64,000 nucleotides of DNA from Paraescarpia echinospica (Eukaryota > Annelida > Polychaeta > Sabellida > Siboglinidae): the NCBI GenBank assembly GCA_020002185.1, contig CM034541.1, positions 32,366,861 through 32,430,860 on the forward strand. The letters run 5' to 3'. The position numbers and the translations under genes were made by a program. The notes beneath the pieces are model-generated. The model saw only the letters and a list, made by a program, of their open reading frames with translations. It made no database searches and was not told the origin of the DNA. This document shows positions 35,003 through 45,558 of this stretch, one piece after another; the stretch's first letter is position 1, and every line of letters starts with the position of its first letter.

Positions 35003-35034
35003 CGGGGGCGGGGTTGGGGCGGGTGCGGGGCGGG
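35003..35034 (+). promoter_or_regulatory. G-quadruplex-capable tract followed by TATATA
   Basis: GGGGGCGGGGTTGGGGCGGG and a further GTGCGGGGCGGG give more than four G-runs with short loops. A TATATATG lies just downstream (35041). It is about 1.4 kb upstream of the peptidase start codon. A promoter role is speculative. Confidence 0.35.
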
Positions 35035-35409
35035 TGTTGTATATATGTAGCTAGTCGCACCTGGCCGTCGATCGAGGTTCGCGTCCATCGAGGCATAGTA
35101 ATTGCGGTATCAAAATTTGGGCAGTCATTTTCACCCTACGTTGCCAGTTTCGTTTGTAAGATACTCTAAAGGTGGTGTTGTTTCTAAGATGGGAAGTAAA
35201 ACATGTATAAAGGAAGAAAATAAAATGTACCCAAAATAAATCGTTCTCATCGCAGTGAAAGTTCCAGGTTCTGTAGCAACAACAAGCAAATGGCGGCTCA
35301 TAGCGGAGCCTGGGCCTGGCTCTAGGTTTGAGTAGACGTTTGAAGAACAAGGTGAAAGACGAGATGGGACACCCATTCACCTCATATCCCACCTTATTTC
35401 AGATTTTGT

Positions 35410-35545
35410 ATCTCTTACCTTGTCCACCACATTGTCTCTCACTTTGTCCACCACTTTTTCTCCAAACTTGTCTCCATTCTTGTCTTTCACCTTGCCGCTC
35501 ACCTTGTCTCCAATCTTTTTCTCACCTTGTCTCCCATTTCTGTCC
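35410..35545 (+). repeat. Pyrimidine-rich minisatellite
   Basis: Variants of CACCTTGTCTCCA and CACTTTGTCCACC repeat about ten times. Confidence 0.6.
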
Positions 35546-35687
35546 CCATATTTTTTCCAAACGCCTACTCGTATCTAACCCCAGACTCCACAACAAGTCG
35601 CCATGTGGCTTATACAGAACCTGCGAACGTGTGTTTCATTCAATCTGAATCGCCGAATTGATGTGATGCCATATAATGCTAAAAGTT

Positions 35688-35995
35688 ATATGGGTGTTTG
35701 CCACCACACTATTGCTGTGACGGTAACAGTCATATGGGTGTGTGTCACCAGACTATTGCTGTGCCGGTAACAGTCATATGGGTGTGTGTCACCAGACTAT
35801 CGCTGTGACGTTAACAGTCATATAGGTGTTTGTTACCACACTATTGCTGTGACGTTAACAGTCATATAGGTGTGTGTCACCAGACTATTGTTGTGACGGT
35901 AACAGTCGATCATATGGGTTGTTGTCTGCAGACTACATATATTTGTTGGCACGGTAACCGACATATGAGTGTGTGTCACCAGATTATTGCTCACG
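35688..35995 (+). repeat. 44-45 bp tandem repeat, about 7 copies
   Basis: Units of GTAACAGTCATATGGGTGTG followed by TGTCACCAGACTATTGCTGTGACG, with moderate divergence. Confidence 0.8.
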
Positions 35996-36453
35996 CGGCT
36001 CAGCGGCTCAACTGACAGAAATGAAAAAAGGAAAGTTGAAATATTTACATTTGCGCATGATTAAAGGCGTTGTGTTGACGAGAATACACTTTGCGTCAGT
36101 TCAATGTCCAATACGAGATGGCTGATATGGAGAAGGTAAAGTATCTAGACGGCAGCACTTCTATTGACCAATGATATCGGCTCAGTTGTGGATTTATCGG
36201 ATCTCACAAGCCGCCTACGTTTTGTTTGTACAACTTGGTGGTGGACCTGGAGTGCGCGACTAAGTGTTCAGTTTTGTAGTAGTAGAAATACTGCGGTCGT
36301 TTGAGCACTCAGTGCTGCAGTAGTAGAACCAGGAGGGTCGTCTGAGCGTTCAGTGCGGTATTAAAATATCCAGTTTGAACTTTTAGTGCTGCAATAGTAG
36401 ACCAAGCCCAGGCGTTTGAACGCGACGTGCAGCACTAGGGTGCAGCTATCTTG

Positions 36454-36628
36454 ATGGCTACGAACGACACCAATGAGATCGAGACGGAACCTCGCATGGC
36501 GAGTAAACGCCGTCTATTCCGCTGGCAGTATGCCATCATCATCGTCATTGCCGTCGGTATCATCTCCATCTCAGTATGGCTCTCCATTCACCTCTTGAGT
36601 AGCAACACCGCGAACACCGCGAACATAC
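36454..36628 (+). CDS. Peptidase exon 1 (start, tail and signal anchor)
   Basis: ATG at 36454; a TTG lies just before it. The translation is polar at the start, then KRRLFRWQYAIIIVIAVGII and further hydrophobic residues. The donor is C|GTGAGT and the exon ends in phase 1. The last codons (SSNTANTANI) belong to a minisatellite that continues into intron 1. Confidence 0.85.
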
Positions 36629-39600
36629 GTGAGTAGTAACACCGCAAACACACGCGAGTAGTAACACCCGAACTCATGCAAATGGTAGCACCTCGAACGC
36701 AAATGAGTAGTAACATCGCAGAAACACGTGAGTATTAACAACGCTTACATAAGTGAGTAGTAACACCGCGAGCACGCGTGAGTAATACCACCGCGAGCAC
36801 GCGTGAATAGTACCACCGCGAGCACGCGTGAGTAGTACCACTGCGAGCACGCGTGAGTAGTAACACCGCGAACACACGGGAGTTATAAAACCACGAACGC
36901 GAAGAAAATCAAGGTGTTGCCAGAAATGTCCTAATAAAACATAATAAAGTGTCATCAACGCAGAGATAATAAGCGGTCGTCAACTGTTTTCCACAATTGT
37001 CTCTTGGAATTTAGACAATACACGTACAATTAAGAAAGTAGAAACGAAACCGCTACAATACATTATTGTTTTTTTTTCTTCAGTTTACAATTGTTTTGCA
37101 TAAATGCCTGACTCGACCAATTACGTTCAATAGCGAAAGTTGTGTTTAATGATAACTTATTGACGTTATTTTAATTCTATTTGAAAAGAAACGCCATTTT
37201 AAGGTAATTAATTTCATTTGATGCCCACGATGATGCTAGATAAGCAAGTGAAACATTTGTATCTTATTTGATCCACTGTTGATTATTCGTACGTTATTGT
37301 GTTTCTGTCGTCTTTAGTCGTTGTGTTTATTTTCTATCTTGGGTGTATAATGTGTGAATAGCCGATGTGTTTATTCTACCACGCTTACGTCACTGCATAT
37401 AGCCGATGTGCTTATTTTATCACGCTTAAGCCGTGTGAATAAACGTTGTGTTTATTCGTCCATGCCTAAGTCTATGTTTATAGCCGATGTGTTTATTCTA
37501 CCATGTTTAAGTCGACGTTCATTCCATAGAAGTACCTCGTATGGAAAATGGCGAACTTGATACTGTTGCAAACAATAAACCCACCTATGTCGCTTGAAAA
37601 AAATATGTTATACCATGATGAGTAACTCGAATAACTATTAAAGTGTTTGAGTCAATCCTAATGAAATTGGTGGGCGACAACAAACTAAGGAGAACTATAG
37701 TCTAAGGAGTCTGGTGAAATTGGCGGAATGTCGACGTTCGTTCATACGTTCGCATCGAAATTATACACATGTGGTATGTGGCGACCAATCAATTGAATTG
37801 TTTTGTTCGAGTTTTATTGCTAGATTTTACCAAAGCGTTCGATCTAATTAATGATAATCGTATTACTAGAAAAGTTACAATTATATGATATATCCTGACA
37901 TAGTATAAGATGGGTGGCAACCTTTGTATTAGACAGAAATCAACAAGTAAAATAGGAAGTGAATATTCGCATTCCTGTCCCTCCAATGGGGGAGTGCCAC
38001 AGGAAACCCTGTCTGAACCTAAATGTTTTCTAGGCTATATATATGGTTTAGAAACGCCTTTTCCGTTATACCGTTATATAGAATATGTAGCCGACAATAC
38101 ATCATTCGAAGGAAGTATACCTAATATAAAGATAACTGGAATGAATGTAGATCAAGTAGACCATGCCAAACTTCCAGGTGTTTCTCATATATGATATGGA
38201 ATAAACATATGGCGAATTATTGTGAAAAACGGCCGGGAAACGATTATACATGATATATCTAGAATTATATATAGCCAGATTGATCTGGTTAATGGATATG
38301 TCAATGTTGTTAGACTGACACTGGGATATGCACGTCCTGTGCAGCATAACAATTTACAAAAGTACATATAAGACAGTATTGAACTTATGCAGAAAGAGCA
38401 CTTGCGTGCATTTTCCCTGCTATAAGTCAAATGCTTACATATGCAGTTATGTTGGTATGCAGACTTTGAAAATAAGACGGTACTGTCTATGCGACATATA
38501 TTTCATTATGATGAAAGTTACCAAACACCTGTTAAATCATCTGCTACTGGACAAAGACCATACCAATTGCGATTGAAGAGAACAATGGCTACCCGTTGTT
38601 AATCACCCGGACGAACATATATATATTGTAACTTTTAATACCAAGAATGCTATACAACTGGCTAAAACACTCAATGACTAACAGAAGATTGTATTACTAA
38701 TGTATGGTGTTTCAATGTTTTATTTGTATTACCTTGGCTAATGTATAATGTGAAGCTAACTCATCTGAGTTGCTAAAAACATGTTTTATTTGTATTACCT
38801 TGGCTAATGTATAATGTGAAGCTAACTCATCTGAGTTGCTAAAAACATGTTTTATTTGTATTACCTTGGCTAATGTATAATGTGAAGCTAACTCATCTGA
38901 GTTGCTAAAAACATGTTTTATTTGTATTACCTTGGCTAATGTATAATGTGAAGCTAACTCATCTGAGTTGCTAAAAACATGTTTTATTTGTATTACCTTG
39001 GCTAATGTATAATGTGAAGCTAACTCATCTGAGTTGCTAAAAACATGTTTTATTTGTATTACCTTGGCTAATGTATAAAATGAAGCTAACTCATCTGAGT
39101 TGCTAAAAACATGTTTTATTTGTATTACCTTGGCTAATGTATAATGTGAAGCTAACTCATCTGAGTTGCTAAAAACATGTTTTATTTTACAGCCGATTTG
39201 GTTGTTCCATCTAAATGTGTATGCTGATATAATTGCAGATGAAGCGTCGAAAGATCCGTTTATATTCGACGACATTTTTGACAGTAATTTCCAGCCGAAG
39301 CCGTTTATTGTACACTGGATGAAAGGTAAGTAGCAAGTTGCTACACACACAACGCTTACCAATGAGTTTAAAATCAGTAGTAAGCAAATGATCAGATACT
39401 CAATTAGAGACCATAGGATAGGTTCTTTGTTAAATACAAAACAATTAACCCATCTCAACATGGATTCCTAAAAACTAGGGAATGTTTAATCAATATATTA
39501 TGTTTGTTGTAATAATTCTTATGAGAAGTGGAATTAGAAAAAAAGAAATATCAGTAACACATATTGTAGATATTACATGAAAAAATAGCCATCACCTACA

Positions 39601-42600
39601 GGGGAACGATACATTGTCTACCGATTGCGTTAATACTAATTGTGCAGATGTTTAATGTTTAAAACAAGATTGACAAATATTTATATATATATATATATAT
39701 ACAATTGAAAGATTTAAGCTCGTTAACAGTACTTACTGTTTTTGTTTGTAAAGAAGCTACGATCTGATATGTACGACACACAATACTGGGAGAGTACCGG
39801 TGTTGTCTGTGGTCGACGTTGACGGCTACACGTATAAATACAGTGACGGTGTAGTTCGTTGTAAATGTTGACGGCTACACGTACAAAGACAGTATCGGTC
39901 TTGTATGTTGTAAATATTTACGGCTGCGCGTACAAAGACAGTAATTATGCTATTTATTACTGATGTTAACGGCTACACATACAAGAATAACATACAACAA
40001 CATTGGTATCGTATATTGTAGATGTCGACGGTTACACGTACAAAGACAATAACGACGCCATCGTTTTCTACGATGTATCGAGAAACATATCGGAAACGAT
40101 CATGGAAGCTTCAGAGTTTGTATGTAAATTGCATTTATACATTCCTCAAATGTGTTAGTGAAGATTTTAGTCCCTCTAAAAATATACAGTTCTCAAGTTC
40201 CCAGTTTTAACAGAGATTTACTAAGGCAGCATATAGCTATATTTTAATAGTACACGTTGTCGTTTGACTGACTGAAACGTAACACAACACATGTTAATTG
40301 TACACAGCCAGAATAAGTAACGCTGTCATGTAGTAGTGTTTCCATAAAGCACTTTCTCGAAGTGGCCGACGGTGTAAAAAAGATTTAGTACATTAAACTA
40401 AAATTAATACAAGTGAATTATTACGGATTTAAGGAGTTTGTGATCCAGTAGGCCTAAGTTGTTTTATCAATGGCTTTTAAAATAAACTATAAAATGTAAT
40501 ATGTGTGTGACATTGCCACTAATCACAATTACATTCACTTTGATTTCAGAAGAAAACTGGAGCTTCTATGTTCTATGTTTCCGACGACCTCAAGTTTGTT
40601 CTCCTAGCTCGCGACATTGTCAGAGTAAGGAACCTGTCACGAGTACCAACATGTACCACAACAATAAATGTGTGACTCATATGACTATAAGAATTCAGTG
40701 TTAATGTCATCCTCTCTCTCATGTTATTGAACTCATTATTTTCAACAAGACTGTCAGTGCTGAGGTAGAGTTATGATAACAAGATTTAACAAGATTGCCA
40801 CCCAGAGAATTAACTCTAGGTGGCAGGTGGACAAGGAAGCCCTTTGGCTTATCGAGAGTCCGACCCTTTTATCTATGTGTATCCCGCCCGTCTGAGGTAT
40901 GTGTCGATTTTATTTTTAAACATATTCACGCTACTAGCACCCACACAATCAGCAGGTAATCTGTTCCATTCATTTACAGTCCTTTGTGAAAATGAAAACT
41001 TTCTTATATCCAATCTACTCTGCTCCTTTGCCAATGTAAGTTCATGTCCTCTAGTCCTTCTATCTTTCTTAACTGAGAAAAAAATATTTCTATCAATATT
41101 TTCATAACCCTTCAATATTTTAAACACTTCTATCTGATCTCCTCTCAATCTCCTGGTCTCTAGTGTTGTTAAACCGCATTTTTTAGGCGTATTTCGTAAC
41201 TAAGATCCCTCAGTTTTGGTATCATTTTAGTTGCTCTCCTCTGCACTCTTTCTAGCATATCTATGTCCTTCCTGCAATATGGCCTCCACGCTTGAATACA
41301 ATATTCTAAATGAGGCCTAACTATTGTTTTGTACAGCGGTATTATTAGCTCTTTTTCCTTATACGTTATGTTTCGCCTAATTAATCCAAGGATTTGATTT
41401 CCCTTTGAAGCTGCAATTCCGCACTGCTCTGAAACCTTCATATCAGCACTAATGGTTAACCCTAAGTCCTTTTCTTTTACAGTAGTACTTAGTACAGTAC
41501 CCCCCATTGTATATTCTACTTCTTCGTTCCCATGTCCTGTGTGGAGGCATTTACATTTCCCAAAATTGAACAGCATTTGCCACTTTTCAGACCATTTGAT
41601 CAACCTGTCAAGATCATCTTGTAAATGCTGTCTATCTCCATCACTTTTAATCCTTCTAAACACTTATGTATCATCCGCAAATTTCAACACCTTGCTTATT
41701 ATTTCATCATCCAAATCGTTGATATATATTAAGAATAATATAGGACCTAATACTGATCCCTGTGGTACCCCACTCAATACTGATTTCCAGTTTGAAGCCT
41801 CCCCATCAACTACTACACGTTGTCTTCTGTCAATCAACCATTGTTCTATCCAGTTTATTATACCATTTCCTATGCCATGGGCCTTTAGTTTAAGCAGTAA
41901 TCTTTGATGTGGTACTTTGTCGAAAGCTTTTTGAAAATCTAAGTAGACGATATCTACTGGTGATCCCTCATCTACCCACTTAGTGATGTCTTCCAAAAAA
42001 CATAACATATTTGTTAAGCATGACCTCGCTTTAAAAAAACCATGTTGAGATGGGTTTATCAAGTTTTGTTTAACAAGAAAATCCACCATGTGATCTTTAA
42101 TTAGTCTTTCTAACAATTTACAAATCACTGATGTTAAACTCACTGGTCTATAGTTCTCTGACTTGTTTCTCGAACCTTTTTTGAATAACGGTATAATGTT
42201 TGCTTCTTTCCATTCTAAAGGAACCACTCCCTCTTCTAATGACAAGTTGAAAACTGTTGCAAGCGGTATGCTAATTTGTTCTACAATTTCCAATAGTAGT
42301 TTGGGTGGAATACCATCCACTCCAGGTGATTTATTATCCTTCATAGCCCTTATTTTCTTACCTACCATTTCCGGGGTTACAATTAATTGTCCTAAGTAGT
42401 CTGAATCTGCCCCCTTGAACTTAGCCTCTGGTACTGGCAGTGAACTAATATCTTCCCTGGTAAACACTGAACTAAAGTACTCATTCAGGTCTTCTGCCAT
42501 TAAGAATCCCTCTGATATTATATTTCCAGCACTATCTTCTAGAGGACCGACTTTATCTTGAACTTTCTGTTTGCTTCGAACATACGCATAAAAACTCTTG

Positions 42601-45503
42601 CTGTCATGTTTTATATTACTAGCTAATTGTTGTTCATAGCTTCTCTTTGAATTTCTAATTTCAGCTGTAGCTTGGTTAAGTGCTTCTTTATAACTGTTGT
42701 AGTCTTCATCATTTCCAGTACATCTATATGACTTCCACATCATTTGTTTATACTTAATTTTTCTAATGGCTTCTTTCGATAAGTGTTTCTTTTTGGACCG
42801 TTTTCCTTGTTTTTTGAAGGGTACAAATTTATCGACTATGCACTTAATTTCACTCTTTAATACATTCCAGCATTCTGTTGCCGTCTTATTTTTCAGTGTG
42901 TTATTCCAGTCTATCTTTGCTAAATATTTCCTCATGTCCTTATACCTTCCTTTGTGGAAATTTCTCCTATACTGCTTTTTACTATTCCTTTCTGATTTTA
43001 CTTTGATGATAAAATGTATCTGGTTGTGATCGCTACTCCCCAGTGGCTCACATATCTTGACATTGTCAACTAATTCATTCTGTGAGGACAAAACTATGTC
43101 TAACACATTCTCACCCCTGGTTGGTTCTAGCACATGTTGAGAAAGGAATGTATCTTGAACTAAAACTAAAAACTTGTGGTCCTCACTCCCCATACTCTGT
43201 AGAGATTTCCATTGTATATGCCCGTGGTTAAAATCCCCCATAATAATACAGTCCCGTTTGCTTACTTCCCTTATAGCGTTTTGTATTTTTTCATTCTCTT
43301 CTATGCTTATGTTTGGACTTCGATAAACTAACCCAACTGTTAACGTTGAGTTTCCTGTAACTATGTTACACCAAACAGCTTCTTCGCAATCTGCTTCTCT
43401 TTCTAATTTTATTTCATAAGCCTGAATAGATTCTTTAATATATAAAATAACTCCACCTCCCTTTCTTCCTATTCTATCTTTTCTAAACATTACATATCCT
43501 GTCAGTCCCAATTCAGCATCTGATATATCGGTGGTGGTCCAGGATTCGGTTATACCTATTATATGAGCGTCAATATCTTCTACCATAATGTTTAGTTCAT
43601 TTCTTTTGTTTACTATACTCCTTGCATTTAAACAAACACATTTATATCCAGCTTCAGAAGAGTTTTCCACACTGTTATTTGCTGATTTATTTGTGCTGTC
43701 TTTATCTATGCCTCCATTTTCAGGCTTTTCTGTGAGTCCCCCCTGCGAATCTAGTTTAAATAGATACAACCTGTCCCACTGTCAACAGATCGCAGCAGGT
43801 TCTCTGAGAAAACTGCTGCCCCCTTTCCACTAAGATGGAGGCCATCTCTCATGTACATATCTTCCCTCCCAACAAAGTATCCCCATAAATCTGTGAATCC
43901 CACCCCCTCTTCGTCACACATCTGCTCAACTAGTACGTTGATCGCCATCCTCTTACAGTTTCTATACGTTGCCCCCCTTCCTCCCATTACTGGCAAAATT
44001 CCTGACAGAATAACCTGTTCAACTCTCGTCTTCTGTAGCTTCCTCACTAACTGTCTATACTTCTGTACTATCGCAGTTGTTCCCTCCCTGTCTGCATTAT
44101 TTGTTCCTACATGTACCAGTATAGACCCCCCCTTGCCATGTCCCAATACCTTCTCTACCCTGTCAGTTACATGTTCAATCCTAGCCCCCGGTAAACAAAC
44201 AACGATGTCCTTCCCCTCGCTCAGTGTCTTGTCCGTCTTTCTCATAATGGAGTCGCCCATAAACACCCTCTCTTTCCTCATTGCCCCCTCTATCACTGCC
44301 TTAGAATAGCTCCTTCTTCGGTTTGCATCTGTCTGCTTGTTGTCTTTCCCCCCTGTCGTCTTCTCTCCTGTCACATTCTCTTCCGATCCATTCTTTCCTG
44401 TCGCTTTTTCTCTTGTCACCTTCCCTTTTATCGACTTCTCTTCTATCACATTTTCTCTCACTTCCTTTCGTCCCTTCTTCGTTCGTCCCATCTCGTTTTC
44501 CTCTCTCCTCTCCCTTCCCATCTTCCCTCCCTCCTTCTCTACGGTCACTTTCTTCCCTGTCACCTTCACGCTTGTCACGTTTTCTGTTGTCGATTTTCCA
44601 ATTTCTTCTCCTCCAATCACCTTCCCTCCTCTCAATCTCCTTTCCTCAGTTTTCTTGCCACTGCTATTCTCCTTCAGTCTTGCAGTATTCTCACCTCTCT
44701 CCCTGTCGTCTCTCTCCATTCGACCTGCCTCCTTGCTAATTCCCATCTCCATTCCCTTCACAATATCTGTCAACCTAACTATCTCCTTCTACAGACACTC
44801 CACCTTCCAACACCCAATGCACTGAAAGGTGAATCCTTCCTCCATGGTTTCTGCCCATGACTTCATGATAATAAAGGCAATGACCCATTAAAAGTTAGTA
44901 GATGTGTTAAAGGTTTTTGCACGGTACCAAGGAAACTAGTCTTTGTGTTGGAGTCATAAGGCAGGTGAAGTTGGGTGATGTACAGGTGAAATGGCGGAGT
45001 CTGCACTATATAAAGTCGTCTCACTTCCAAAAATGTTTCTCCGTTTGGCAATAACTTTCTGCGTATAGAACAGCGCATTTATTGATGCTAATTGTAACTG
45101 TAAGTTATCGTTTCTTTCAGAAATGGAGATACTCTTTCTCAGCCAAGTACCAGATATACAGCAGGCACCAGTAAGTGGAGCAACGGTATGACAGTCACTC
45201 GTTAGTTAGGTGTAAACAATATCTTGCGCATATCATACAAAGACCATGTTACTAATGAAGACGTTCGCAACAAGATCAAGCAAGCCATCGGGCCATACAA
45301 AGACCTCCTCACAACGGTCAAGAAGCGCAAACTGGAGTGGTACGGTCACGTCTCACGATCATCTGGCCTTGCAAAGACCATCTTGCAAGGTTCCGTGACA
45401 GGGGGAGAAGAAGAAGTAGACAGAAAAAGAAAAAGCGTTGGGAAGACCCATCAAAGAGAGGACATGAGCCGACTCCCAGATGGGAGTGGAGAACAGGGAA
45501 ACA

Positions 45504-45558
<55 letters not shown>

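Larger units (their letters stand above)
33996..36450. other. Upstream flank of the peptidase gene
   Basis: No coding exon recognised. It contains the G-rich tract at 35003, two tandem arrays (35410-35545 and 35688-35995) and a degenerate repeat of GTGCTGCAGTAGTAGAA type at 36270-36440, which could be 5' UTR. No clear TATA element was fixed to the first ATG. Confidence 0.4.
40777..44865 (-). mobile_element. CR1-like retrotransposon, copy C (nearly complete, about 4.1 kb)
   Basis: The most complete copy, inserted in intron 4 against the host gene direction. On the minus strand it has ORF1 (zinc finger remnant, Lys/Glu-rich linker, SGNH esterase), ORF2 (endonuclease, RT), the hairpin 3' UTR and two TCTTGTTAAA tail units. 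Known damage: a TAG in early ORF1, a TAA just after the RT FADD block, and a one-base deletion near 41165. Confidence 0.95.

Noticed and set aside
38712..39461. 249-codon minus-strand open frame with 22-residue repeats
   Set aside because: It is produced by the 66-bp tandem array, whose length is a multiple of 3. It overlaps peptidase exon 2 on the other strand and has no other support.
44323..44825. Plus-strand Ser/Phe/Leu/Pro-rich open frames (also minus strand near 46180-46730)
   Set aside because: They are the complement of the Lys/Glu-rich CR1 ORF1 linker.
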